Positions 1 through 6,325 of a stretch of DNA of 6,333 bases are shown here, piece after piece (position 1 is the stretch's first letter; every line of letters starts with the position of its first letter). A program made the translations under genes and the position numbers. The notes under the pieces are model-generated. The model searched no databases, was not told the origin of the DNA, and worked only from the letters and a program-made list of their open reading frames with translations. This DNA is from an uncultured Clostridia bacterium (lineage in GTDB: Bacteria; Bacillota_A; Clostridia; TANB77; CAG-508), in contig CANQZZ010000079.1 of assembly GCA_947628465.1 (NCBI GenBank), positions 1 to 6,333 on the forward strand. Direction: 5' to 3'.

Positions 1-17
1 TTTTAGGAGGAAATTAT

Positions 18-458
18 ATGTGGAGTTTTTGGTTAATTGCTGCAGGAATTTTCTTTATAGCTGAAATTGCAACAGTTGGTTTTCTAATTTTTTGGTTAGG
101 TATTGGAGCTCTTTTAGCAATGATAACTAGTTTTATAACTAGTAATATTGCAATACAAACTACTGTGTTTGTAGTTAGCTCTTGCATTTTAATTCCACTT
201 ACAAAACCATTAGCAGATAAATTTTCTGGTAAAAAAACAGTATTAACAAATAGTTATTCTCTTATTAATAAACACGGAATTGTAATTGAAGACATAAACC
301 CTATTAAAGGTGTTGGTCAAGTTAAAGTAAATGGTGAAGTTTGGTCTGCTAAAACAGAAAATGAAGAAACAATTTCAAAAGGTACTGAAATAGAAGTTCT
401 TAGCATAGACGGTGTAAAATTAATTGTAGCACCTATAAGAGTAAATTCAGTACAATAA
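18..458 (+). CDS. NfeD-family membrane protein (short form)
   Basis: This 146-residue protein looks like a short (NfeD1b-type) NfeD protein, thought to act as a partner of SPFH/stomatin proteins in membrane microdomains. Residues about 3-65 are strongly hydrophobic and hold two to three membrane segments, starting with a Trp/Phe-rich N-terminus. Residues about 75-146 are soluble and fit the family's small OB-fold beta barrel, with the pattern KHGIVIED, GxGQVKVNGEVWSA, ISKGTEIEVLSIDGVKLIV. The ClpP-like protease domain of long NfeD proteins is absent, as expected for the short form. The start is firm: AGGAGG lies at 5-10, seven bases before the ATG. The SPFH gene follows after 56 bases on the same strand, the usual arrangement for this pair. 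The promoter must lie before the window. Family assignment rests on motif and context recognition; the exact biochemical role is not settled for the family. Confidence 0.9.
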   Translation: MWSFWLIAAGIFFIAEIATVGFLIFWLGIGALLAMITSFITSNIAIQTTVFVVSSCILIPLTKPLADKFSGKKTVLTNSYSLINKHGIVIEDINPIKGVGQVKVNGEVWSAKTENEETISKGTEIEVLSIDGVKLIVAPIRVNSVQ

Positions 459-514
459 TTATTATAGTTTTCAATATTTATTAATATATATTATTTTATT
501 TAGGAGGATTAAAT

Positions 515-1426
515 ATGGTATTTTTAATTATACTATTAGTTATAATTCTTATTATAGCATTAAAATCTATCAAAGTTGTTAGACAATCTGAAGTTTATAT
601 AATTGAAAGACTTGGTAAATTTCATAAGATTGCTGACGCAGGACTTACAATAATTATTCCATTTGTTGATCATGTAAGAAGTGTTGTAAGTTTAAAAGAA
701 CAAACAATGGATATACCACCACAAGGAGTTATTACAGAAGATAACGTTACAATAACAATAGATACTGTTGTGTTCTATCAAATTACAGACCCAGCAAAGG
801 CTGTATACGAAATTCAATCTTTAAAAAGAGGTATTGAGTATTTAGCAATAACAACTATTCGTGATATTGTTGGTAAAATGAATTTAGACTCAACATTTAG
901 TTCAAGAGATTTAATCAACAATCAATTAAGAATGTTACTTGATGAAGCAACTGATAAATGGGGATGTAAAGTAAACAGGGTTGAAATTAAAGATATTAGA
1001 CCACCTGAAGATATTAGAGATGCAATGGAAAAACAAATGAATGCAGAAAGAAATAAAAGAGCTGCTATTCTTCAAGCTGAAGGTGAAAAGCAAGCTGCAA
1101 TTACAATTGCTGAAGGTGAAAAAGAAGCTGCTATCTTACAAGCTGAAGCTGATAGAGAATCTAGAATAAGAAGAGCTACTGGTGAGGCTGAAGCTATTCG
1201 TGAAGTTGCAAAGGCTAAAGCTAAAGAAATTGAAATGGTTTATGATTCAATTAAAAAATCAAATCCAGATGATAAACTTGTTCAATTAAAATCATTAGAA
1301 GCACTTGAAGAAGTTGCAAAAGGTGAAGCAAATAAAGTATTTATACCTTTTGAAGCAACTGGTGCATTATCAGGTTTAGGTGCAATCAAAGAAGTTATGA
1401 AAGATGATAAGAAAAAGAAAGAATAA
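515..1426 (+). CDS. SPFH/band-7 (stomatin, QmcA-like) membrane scaffold protein
   Basis: This 303-residue protein belongs to the SPFH (stomatin/prohibitin/flotillin/HflK) superfamily, whose members form large membrane-bound oligomers and organise membrane microdomains. Residues about 2-17 are a hydrophobic anchor. The band-7 domain follows at about 20-180, with recognisable stretches such as SEVYIIERLGKF, GLTIIIPFVD, DIPPQGVITEDNV, VFYQITDP and the CKVNRVEIKDIRPPEDI region. Residues about 170-245 are an Ala/Glu/Lys-rich helix expected to form a coiled coil, including three 11-residue repeats (183-215). The end is a short Gly/Ala-containing segment and a lysine-rich tip. The length is typical of QmcA/slipin proteins. 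The start has AGGAGG at 502-507 with seven bases to the ATG. The upstream nfeD gene strongly supports the call. Whether it is best named QmcA, YbbK or slipin cannot be decided here. Confidence 0.93.
   Translation: MVFLIILLVIILIIALKSIKVVRQSEVYIIERLGKFHKIADAGLTIIIPFVDHVRSVVSLKEQTMDIPPQGVITEDNVTITIDTVVFYQITDPAKAVYEIQSLKRGIEYLAITTIRDIVGKMNLDSTFSSRDLINNQLRMLLDEATDKWGCKVNRVEIKDIRPPEDIRDAMEKQMNAERNKRAAILQAEGEKQAAITIAEGEKEAAILQAEADRESRIRRATGEAEAIREVAKAKAKEIEMVYDSIKKSNPDDKLVQLKSLEALEEVAKGEANKVFIPFEATGALSGLGAIKEVMKDDKKKKE
1061..1159 (+). repeat. Three tandem 33-base repeats coding an 11-residue coiled-coil repeat
   Basis: Within the SPFH gene, codons 183-193, 194-204 and 205-215 encode AAILQAEGEKQ, AAITIAEGEKE and AAILQAEADRE. 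The 33-base units are similar at DNA level but not identical. Eleven-residue periodicity fits a right-handed or straight coiled coil, which is known for the helical region after band-7 domains. It is a normal feature of the family rather than a mobile repeat. Confidence 0.8.
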
Positions 1427-1440
1427 AATATGAAAATTTA

Positions 1441-1478
1441 GAAAGGTTATTTTACTAATTTTAGTAAAATAACCTTTC
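1441..1478. terminator. Bidirectional intrinsic terminator between convergent genes
   Basis: An 18-base arm (1441-1458) is perfectly complementary to 1461-1478 across a tiny TT centre, giving a very stable hairpin. On the + strand it is followed by TTTTATTTATT, a good U-rich tail for ending the nfeD-SPFH transcript 14 bases after its stop codon. On the - strand it begins six bases after the mazF stop and is followed by a less pure T-rich stretch. It therefore probably serves both converging units, more strongly in the + direction. Confidence 0.9.
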
Positions 1479-1484
1479 TTTTAT

Positions 1485-1835
1485 TTATTCTTCTAATCCG
1501 AAACTTATACCTAAAGCACTATTTATTTTATTCATTACTTTATCATCTTCTATATGTCCAATTTTTTCTTTTAATCTGCTTTTGTCTATTGTTCTTATTT
1601 GTTCTGTTAAAAGAACTGAATCAGATTTTAATCCAAATTCTTTTGAATCTAATTCTATATGTGTTGGTAATTTGTTTTTATTTAATTGTGAAGTTATTGC
1701 TGAAACTATTACTGTTGGGCTGTATTTATTCCCCGTGTCGTTTTGTATTACCAAAACTGGTCTTATTCCTCCCTGCTCTGACCCTATTACTGGACTTAAA
1801 TCTGCATAAAACATATCTCCTCTTTTGACTATCAT
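1485..1835 (-). CDS. mazF: MazF/EndoA-type mRNA endoribonuclease toxin
   Basis: This protein is a close match in memory to Bacillus subtilis EndoA (NdoA/MazF), a ribosome-independent RNase that cleaves single-stranded mRNA at short specific sites and is held inactive by an antitoxin. Seen here are the opening [16 protein letters not shown], then [27 protein letters not shown] and [14 protein letters not shown]. Arg25 and Thr48, the residues known to be needed for catalysis in the family, are both present, so the enzyme looks active. I chose the ATG at 1835 (116 residues, the same length as EndoA) over a GTG at 1844, because GGGAG at 1844-1848 sits eight bases before that ATG and would overlap the GTG. 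The gene follows the GerS-like gene after 85 bases on the same strand. No antitoxin gene fits in that gap, which is unusual for this family. Confidence 0.95.
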   Translation of the reverse strand: MIVKRGDMFYADLSPVIGSEQGGIRPVLVIQNDTGNKYSPTVIVSAITSQLNKNKLPTHIELDSKEFGLKSDSVLLTEQIRTIDKSRLKEKIGHIEDDKVMNKINSALGISFGLEE

Positions 1836-1843
1836 ATTCTTCA

Positions 1844-1848
1844 CTCCC
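1844..1848 (-). promoter_or_regulatory. Ribosome binding site that fixes the mazF start
   Basis: On the - strand GGGAG(TGA) lies eight bases upstream of the ATG at 1835. Because it overlaps the alternative GTG at 1844, it excludes that longer start and gives the family's normal N-terminus. Confidence 0.8.
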
Positions 1849-1920
1849 GCTTACTTCTAATAGTTCGATTAATCTATATTTTAGATATGAATTGAGACCT
1901 AAGAATATAATTTACTTTTT

Positions 1921-2589
1921 TTATATATCACTTAAGATTCCTTTTAAGCTAAATGCTAATATATCTTCCTTTTGTAAATTATTCATTTTTATCTCATTAT
2001 ATAATATGTAAATTGTCGTTTTTTGTGTTATATCCTGAATTTCTAATTTAGTTGGTTTTGCTGTTTCCTTACTGATATATAACTTTTTATATGATATATA
2101 TTTATTTCCATTTTTTAATTTCGTTTCTAATATAATTTCAGTTTCGTTTTCTTGCATACTTGATTCATTAGATTCTGTATAATCATTTATAAAGCTCATT
2201 AAGCTAATACTATTTTCACCTATATATGGATAATTTTCGTATATTTTGTTTAAATTAAGTTTGCTATTTTCAACTTTTAAGTTTGTTCCATCATAAGTAA
2301 ATGTAATTCCACTAATATTTTCTGGTTCTAGTATTTCATGTTTGCACAAATTATTTTCTTTTACATATTTTTCTCTTTGTACATATACATTAGTATTTTT
2401 ATTAGATTGTACTGTAATGTTTGCAACAAGCTCATAAGAATTAATATCTAAAATATATTTTTCAATTTCGTCAGCTGATTTACTACTCATATTATTTCCA
2501 AATTTAAGTTTTTTATAATTAGTTTTTACTAAAAATATTGCAACTATTGTTACAATAATTATAATTGCAATTGTAATTATTTTTTTCAT
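1921..2589 (-). CDS. Membrane-anchored protein, probable GerS-related/LolA-like fold
   Basis: This 222-residue protein has one N-terminal membrane segment (about residues 3-22, very rich in Ile and Val) and a soluble domain expected outside the membrane. The stretches SADEIEKYILDINSYE, a beta-rich SNKNTNVYVQREKYV, ILEPENISGITFTYDG, NLKVENSKLNLNKIYENYP and the late KPTKLEIQD are the pattern I associate with GerS-related, LolA-like proteins of Clostridia. In Clostridioides difficile, GerS is a sporulation lipoprotein needed for cortex breakdown during germination. Unlike that lipoprotein, no Cys lipobox follows the hydrophobic segment, so this one is probably a signal-anchored protein. The start is the ATG at 2589, with AAGGAG nine bases upstream; an in-frame TTG at 2607 comes before that site and is unlikely. 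Genes of this type are often found near alr and mazEF in Clostridia, which fits mazF being next. Role in germination is an inference only. Confidence 0.6.
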   Translation of the reverse strand: MKKIITIAIIIIVTIVAIFLVKTNYKKLKFGNNMSSKSADEIEKYILDINSYELVANITVQSNKNTNVYVQREKYVKENNLCKHEILEPENISGITFTYDGTNLKVENSKLNLNKIYENYPYIGENSISLMSFINDYTESNESSMQENETEIILETKLKNGNKYISYKKLYISKETAKPTKLEIQDITQKTTIYILYNEIKMNNLQKEDILAFSLKGILSDI

Positions 2590-2598
2590 TTTTGCACA

Positions 2599-2604
2599 CT
2601 CCTT
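2599..2604 (-). promoter_or_regulatory. Ribosome binding site that fixes the GerS-like start
   Basis: On the - strand AAGGAG lies nine bases before the ATG at 2589, while the in-frame TTG at 2605-2607 lies upstream of it. The site begins only four bases after the dusB terminator hairpin, so the gene has no room for a promoter of its own between the two. Confidence 0.8.
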
Positions 2605-2608
2605 CAAT

Positions 2609-2640
2609 AAAAAAAGAATAACAAATGTTATTCTTTTTTT
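2609..2640 (-). terminator. Intrinsic terminator after dusB
   Basis: Seven A, then GAATAACA, a two-base centre, TGTTATTC and seven T form a 15-base-pair symmetrical hairpin. It starts seven bases after the dusB stop codon on the - strand, and its last T-run provides the U-tail. It probably ends the min-rodA-dusB transcript. Since the next - strand gene begins immediately after it, partial readthrough could still feed the GerS-like gene and mazF. Confidence 0.8.
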
Positions 2641-2647
2641 AATTTAT

Positions 2648-3623
2648 TCATAAATTATTAAAATATTCTTGTAGACAAGCTTCCAATTCATCCACATTTT
2701 CAATTCTATTTACTTTCTCTCTTAACTTACTAGATTCTCTTAAATTCTTTATGTACCAACATATGTGCTTTCGCATTTCTCGTATTGCTATATACTCCCC
2801 TTTTTCATCTACTGCTAAATTAATATGTTCTTTGATTACATTTAGTTTTTCTTCATTTGATATTTTCTTTTCTTCTCTACCATTTAGTTTATTTATTACT
2901 CCGTCTATAAACCATGGATTTCCTAAATTTGCTCTTCCTATCATTATTCCATCTACGCCTGTATATTCAAACATTTTTTTAGCATCTTCAAAAGTTTTTA
3001 TATCACCATTTCCTATTACAGGAATTTTTACATTTTCTTTTACATTTTTTATAATGTCTAAATCAACATGTCCGTGAGTAATATTCATCTCTTGTTCTAC
3101 CATGCACTGTAATTGCTGATGCACCTGCATTTTCAATGATTTTTGCTATTTCTACTGCATTTATGCTATTTTTATCCCAGCCTTTTCTTATTTTTACAGT
3201 TACTGGTTTATCAGTATTTTTTACTACTTCTTTTACTATATTTCCTACTAATTCAGGATTTTGCAAAAGCCTACTTCCATCGCCGTTTTTTACGACCTTT
3301 GGTGCAGGGCAGCCCATATTTATATCTACTATATCAGCATGTCTGCTAACTATTTTGGCAGATTCGCCCATAATTTTTGGATCACTTCCAAATATCTGAA
3401 AGGCTATTGGTCTTTTTTCTTCATCTATGTTCATAAGTTTTTTTGTTTTTTCATCATTATAGAATAGAGCCTTAGAGCTTATCATTTCTGTATATACAAG
3501 ACCTGGATTGCTATATTTTTTGCATATAATTCTAAATGGCAGGTCTGTTATCCCTGCCATTGGAGCAAGTAATATGTTGTTTTGTAATTCTACATCTCCT
3601 ATTTTTAATTTCCTTATATACAT
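2648..3623 (-). pseudogene. dusB: tRNA-dihydrouridine synthase B, split by a one-base frameshift
   Basis: Dus enzymes use FMN and NADPH to reduce uridines to dihydrouridine in tRNA. The first part (start 3623, AAGGAG six bases upstream) reads normally for about 183 residues: LLAPMAGITDLPFR, the catalytic Cys105 in NMGCPAPKV, Lys144 in VTVKIRKGW and His174 in TVHGRTR. It then runs into a stop at 3063-3065. The remainder continues in another - strand frame from about 3072 to 2648: GHVDLDIIKNV, IPVIGNGDI, the FMN phosphate site IMIGRANLGNPW and the helical tRNA-binding end with IREMRKHICWYIK. Dropping one base at 3074 or 3075 restores YYSGHVD, the family's normal spacing, and gives a 324-residue product of usual DusB length. 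The gene follows rodA by 14 bases. Either this is a recent pseudogene or a sequencing/assembly error; both halves look otherwise intact. The family is certain, its state is not. Confidence 0.9.
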
Positions 3624-3637
3624 AGATTTCTCCTTAA

Positions 3638-4744
3638 TTATTTCGTAAATATATTCTTTTTACTTCTAGCACCTATATTCAATATTAGTCCTATTAATAT
3701 AAAATCTGTTATAAGCGATGTACCACCATAACTTACAAATGGTAGTGGAACTCCTGTAATTGGAAGAAGTCCAATTGTCATACCTATATTTTCTATTATA
3801 TGGAATAAAAGTATTCCAACCGCTCCTATTGCTATATATGAGCCTAAGTCATCTCTTGCAGTTTTTGCAATATTAATTGATTTAGTAATTAATACTACAT
3901 ATAATACTATAATTAGTCCACAAATTATAAATCCTAATTCTTCTCCTATCATTGAGAATATAAAGTCAGTAGTTTTAGGATATAAAAATCCCAAATGCGT
4001 TTGTGTTCCTTTAAATAATCCCATGCCAAAAAGTTTTCCTGCTCCTACTGCTATTTTTGATTGGATAATGTTGTATCCTGCACCCCTTGGATCTATATTA
4101 GGATTTAAATACACATCTATTCTAGATTTTGCATGCTCTGGTAATACAAAGAAGTACATTAAAGGAAGTAATATAGCAATTAATATTAAAGAAGTTATTA
4201 TATATTTTTTATCAATTCCTGCAACAAATAATATTAGTATTAATGCAAATATATATGCTGCTGCTGTTCCATAATCTGGCTGCATTACTATTAATATAAG
4301 TGGCAGAAAAACAATTCCAAAAACCATTGCTAATTTTAATGGCTTATTAATATCTTTTTTTGACCTTTTTTGGATGTTTACAATTACTAAGCTTGTAGTC
4401 ATTATTACAAACACTTTTGCAAGCTCTGCCGGTTGAAAAGCAAAACTACCTATATTAAACCAACTGGTTGCACCATTTATTTTACCAGTAAATAGTACTG
4501 CTATTAATAATACTATTGATATACCATATAGATAAACAGAAATTCTTGCAATTACATTATAGTCTACATATATCGTCATTATTAGCAGAGCAATACCTAC
4601 TGCAACCCATATACATTGTTTTTTAAATTCATCCAAATTCTTATCAACTGTTGCACTATATAGGGCTGTTAATCCTATTAATACTAATATTAAAATGCAT
4701 ATTAGAATACTCCAATCGATATTTTTTAATATCCTCTTGCTCAT
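3638..4744 (-). CDS. rodA: RodA, SEDS-family peptidoglycan glycosyltransferase
   Basis: RodA polymerises lipid II into glycan strands for side-wall growth, together with a class B penicillin-binding protein, in the elongation complex. The 368-residue protein is almost wholly membrane segments (about ten). Family landmarks are NGATSWF with Trp95, FQPAELAK (about 103-110), MQPDYGT, NIIQSKIAVGAGKLFGMG, KTTDFIFSMIGEELGF and the C-terminal PITGVPLPFVSYGG. Asp260 in TTDF corresponds to the Asp essential for SEDS polymerase activity. The TDFIF and NGA-SW patterns favour RodA over FtsW or SpoVE, though SEDS subtypes can be confused. I chose the ATG at 4744 because AGAGAGG at 4750-4756 lies five bases before it; a GTG at 4780 would add 12 residues inside the intergenic hairpin. 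It follows minE by 80 bases and precedes dusB by 14, in an order (minC-minD-minE-rodA) known in Clostridia. Confidence 0.93.
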   Translation of the reverse strand: MSKRILKNIDWSILICILILVLIGLTALYSATVDKNLDEFKKQCIWVAVGIALLIMTIYVDYNVIARISVYLYGISIVLLIAVLFTGKINGATSWFNIGSFAFQPAELAKVFVIMTTSLVIVNIQKRSKKDINKPLKLAMVFGIVFLPLILIVMQPDYGTAAAYIFALILILFVAGIDKKYIITSLILIAILLPLMYFFVLPEHAKSRIDVYLNPNIDPRGAGYNIIQSKIAVGAGKLFGMGLFKGTQTHLGFLYPKTTDFIFSMIGEELGFIICGLIIVLYVVLITKSINIAKTARDDLGSYIAIGAVGILLFHIIENIGMTIGLLPITGVPLPFVSYGGTSLITDFILIGLILNIGARSKKNIFTK

Positions 4745-4749
4745 TTTTA

Positions 4750-4756
4750 CCTCTCT
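4750..4756 (-). promoter_or_regulatory. Ribosome binding site that fixes the rodA start
   Basis: On the - strand AGAGAGG lies five bases before the ATG at 4744. This supports MSKRILKNIDWS as the true N-terminus and leaves the hairpin at 4771-4818 wholly in the leader of rodA. Confidence 0.75.
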
Positions 4757-4770
4757 ATTGTAAATTTTTA

Positions 4771-4818
4771 AGGGAAACACCTTTATAAAATATTTTTTTA
4801 TTTTTAAGGTATCTCCCT
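4771..4818 (-). promoter_or_regulatory. RNA hairpin between minE and rodA
   Basis: The arms 4806-4818 and 4771-4783 pair over 13 positions on the - strand transcript (AGGGAGAUACCUU with AAGGUGUUUCCCU) around a 22-base A/U-rich loop. Two of the pairs are G-U wobbles, whereas the + strand copy would have two A-C mismatches, so the structure fits - strand RNA better. It begins six bases after the minE stop codon. What follows is UUAAAAAUUU, not a clean U-tract, so it is a poor intrinsic terminator. It may stabilise or mark processing of the mRNA or partly attenuate transcription into rodA. On the + strand the arms are followed by a T-run, but no + strand gene leads into it. Confidence 0.5.
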
Positions 4819-4824
4819 CTTTTT

Positions 4825-5475
4825 TTATTTTTTATTGCTTGTAGTTGCTTGTCTTTCATTTTCTTTGCTGTCTTGTTTATTCTCTTCTTTATTTTTATCT
4901 ACATCTTTATCTTCTACTATTTTTTCATCTTTATTCTCATTTTTATCTTCTACTGCTTTTTCATTATTATTCTTAGTTTCTTCTGCTACTTTTTCTTGTT
5001 TTTCTTCATCTTCTTTGCTACTTTGTTCTTTATTATCTTCTTTTTTTATTTCTTCATCCTTTTTATTTTCTTCACTTAATTTTTTATCATTACTTTCTTT
5101 CTTCTCATCTTTTTTATTATTTGTTTTAGCATCTTCTTTTGAAGAATTATTCTCATCTTTTTTTGCTTCATTTTTCATTTCATGTTTTATTTTTAATATT
5201 GGAATATTAGCATAAAGAGATGGTGCACCTTGTGTTCCGTCTTCACTAACTTCATTAGTAAGTCTAACATCTATTGCAGATTCTTCTACTTCTATATATT
5301 TTTTTATAACTTCTATTATTTCTTGTTTCATTAGTTCTAAGAAATCAGCTGATACATTTGCTCTGTCTTGCATTAGCACTAAATGTAATCTTTCTTTTGC
5401 AGTCTCTTTGCTAGGAACATGTTTTTCTTCTGACTTCATCAATTTTCTAAAAAACTTTGCAATATTTTCAAACAT
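4825..5475 (-). CDS. minE: MinE, cell-division topological factor, with a long charged C-terminal tail
   Basis: MinE binds MinD on the membrane, stimulates its ATPase and drives Min oscillation, which keeps the division septum at mid-cell. Residues 1-12 (MFENIAKFFRKL) form an amphipathic membrane-binding helix. Residues 30-40 (RLHLVLMQDRA) are the MinD-contact and switch segment. Residues about 42-97 form the dimeric specificity domain, with the helix DFLELMKQEIIEVIKKYIEV and strands including DVRLTNE and LYANIPILKIK. MinE is normally about 85-95 residues, but this one has 216. Residues 98-216 are almost entirely Lys, Glu, Asp, Asn, Ser and Gln, with no Gly, Pro, Cys or aromatic residue, and are probably disordered. 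The reading frame is continuous, so the tail is a true extension. The start has AAGGA about eight bases upstream. minD lies 45 bases upstream. Confidence 0.95.
   Translation of the reverse strand: MFENIAKFFRKLMKSEEKHVPSKETAKERLHLVLMQDRANVSADFLELMKQEIIEVIKKYIEVEESAIDVRLTNEVSEDGTQGAPSLYANIPILKIKHEMKNEAKKDENNSSKEDAKTNNKKDEKKESNDKKLSEENKKDEEIKKEDNKEQSSKEDEEKQEKVAEETKNNNEKAVEDKNENKDEKIVEDKDVDKNKEENKQDSKENERQATTSNKK
4828..5184 (-). repeat. Low-complexity, charge-rich tail region of minE
   Basis: Codons 98-216 of minE consist mainly of AAA/AAG, GAA/GAG, GAT/GAC and AAT/AAC, making the coding strand nearly all purine and A-rich (the + strand reads as TTC/TTT/TCT runs). Loose internal repeats appear as EKVAEETKNN, EKAVEDKNEN and EKIVEDKDVD. 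These suggest growth by slippage or small duplications. Confidence 0.8.
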
Positions 5476-5520
5476 CTTATTTTCCTTTCTAGAAGTAACT
5501 TATATTACTACTCTCATATT

Positions 5521-6315
5521 TTACTTTTTTGAAAACCAACTCTTTATTTTAGCCCAAAATCCTTTTTCTCTACCTGGTATTGTTACTTCAATATTTTCTC
5601 CTAATATTCTTCTTGATATTTCTATGTATGACTTACCTGATGGAGCTTTTTTGTTCTTTATAACTGGCTCTCCTTTATTTGTTTGTGTAATTATATATTC
5701 ATCATCTGGAACTACACCTATTAAATCAACTGATAATAAATCTACTATATCCTCTACTTCCATCATTTCGCCTTTTTTAACCATAGCAGGTCTTAATCTG
5801 TTGACAATTAATTCTGGATTTTTTATTTCTGAGCTTTCTAACAATCCTATTATTCTATCAGCATCTCTAATTGCTGATATTTCAGCTGTTGTTACTACAA
5901 TAGCTCTATCTGCTCCTGCTATAGCATTTTTAAATCCTTGTTCTATTCCTGCAGGGCAGTCTATTAATATATAATCAAAATCTGCTTTTAATTTTTTTGT
6001 TAGTTCTCTCATTTGTTCTTCATTTATTGCTGTTTTATCTCTTGTTTGGGCAGCTGGGAGTAAAAATAATTCTTCAAAACGTTTGTCCTTAATTAATGCT
6101 TGTCTTAATTTACATTTTTCTTCTACTACATCTACTATGTCATAAACTATTCTATTCTCTAATCCCATAACAACATCTAAGTTTCTTAGTCCAATATCTG
6201 TATCTACTAAAACGACCTTTTTACCTGCTTCCGCAAGGCTGGATCCAAGATTTGCTGTTGTTGTAGTTTTTCCAACTCCACCTTTTCCTGATGTTATAAC
6301 TATAACTTCTCCCAT
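5521..6315 (-). CDS. minD: MinD, septum-site-determining ATPase
   Basis: MinD is a ParA/MRP-type ATPase that dimerises on the membrane with ATP, recruits MinC to block FtsZ assembly and is released by MinE. The 264-residue protein shows the deviant Walker A motif GKGGVGKTT with Lys11 and Lys16. It also has VDTDIGLRNLDVVMGLE, the Walker B/switch II stretch DYILIDCPAGIEQG, TTAEISAIRDADRIIG, NRLRPAMV and GVVPDDEYII. The last 13 residues (GFWAKIKSWFSKK) form the amphipathic membrane-targeting helix. I chose the ATG at 6315, because GGAGG at 6321-6325 lies five bases before it and the product begins MGEVIVITSGKGG as in other MinD proteins; an ATG at 6327 overlaps that binding site. minE follows after 45 bases. 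minC is not in view and is expected just upstream, outside the window. Confidence 0.97.
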   Translation of the reverse strand: MGEVIVITSGKGGVGKTTTTANLGSSLAEAGKKVVLVDTDIGLRNLDVVMGLENRIVYDIVDVVEEKCKLRQALIKDKRFEELFLLPAAQTRDKTAINEEQMRELTKKLKADFDYILIDCPAGIEQGFKNAIAGADRAIVVTTAEISAIRDADRIIGLLESSEIKNPELIVNRLRPAMVKKGEMMEVEDIVDLLSVDLIGVVPDDEYIITQTNKGEPVIKNKKAPSGKSYIEISRRILGENIEVTIPGREKGFWAKIKSWFSKK

Positions 6316-6320
6316 AAAAA

Positions 6321-6325
6321 CCTCC
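6321..6325 (-). promoter_or_regulatory. Ribosome binding site that fixes the minD start
   Basis: On the - strand GGAGG lies five bases before the ATG at 6315. It is contained in the first codons of the alternative longer frame from 6327, which argues against that start. Confidence 0.8.

Noticed and set aside
459..514. Promoter between nfeD and the SPFH gene
   Set aside because: The gap is nearly all A and T, so -10-like boxes are abundant, but no matching -35 box is visible; co-transcription is simpler.
1872..1890. Small palindrome (ATCTA/TAGAT) upstream of mazF as an operator
   Set aside because: Only five base pairs in very AT-rich DNA; expected by chance.
1836..1920. Possible remnant of an antitoxin gene upstream of mazF
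   Set aside because: The frame ending GAG TGA just before mazF is open for only about ten codons and shows no recognisable NdoAI residues.
3066..3136. The ATG at 3136 on the - strand as a true start for a separate C-terminal Dus protein
   Set aside because: The first ~21 residues are out-of-frame coding of the upstream DusB half, and no ribosome binding site precedes it. A single-base frameshift explains both pieces.
4835..5215. Long + strand reading frames opposite minE, rich in Ser, Phe and Leu
   Set aside because: They are the complement of the purine-rich minE tail, which has few stops on either strand. They lack a ribosome binding site and any family pattern.
5487..5512. Imperfect inverted repeat between minD and minE
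   Set aside because: About seven of eight A/T-rich pairs with a mismatch and no U-tract; too weak to call a regulatory hairpin.
5408..5974. A 188-codon open frame on the + strand opposite minD and the minE start
   Set aside because: It crosses two firmly identified genes and the gap between them, has no good ribosome binding site, and its product matches nothing I recognise.
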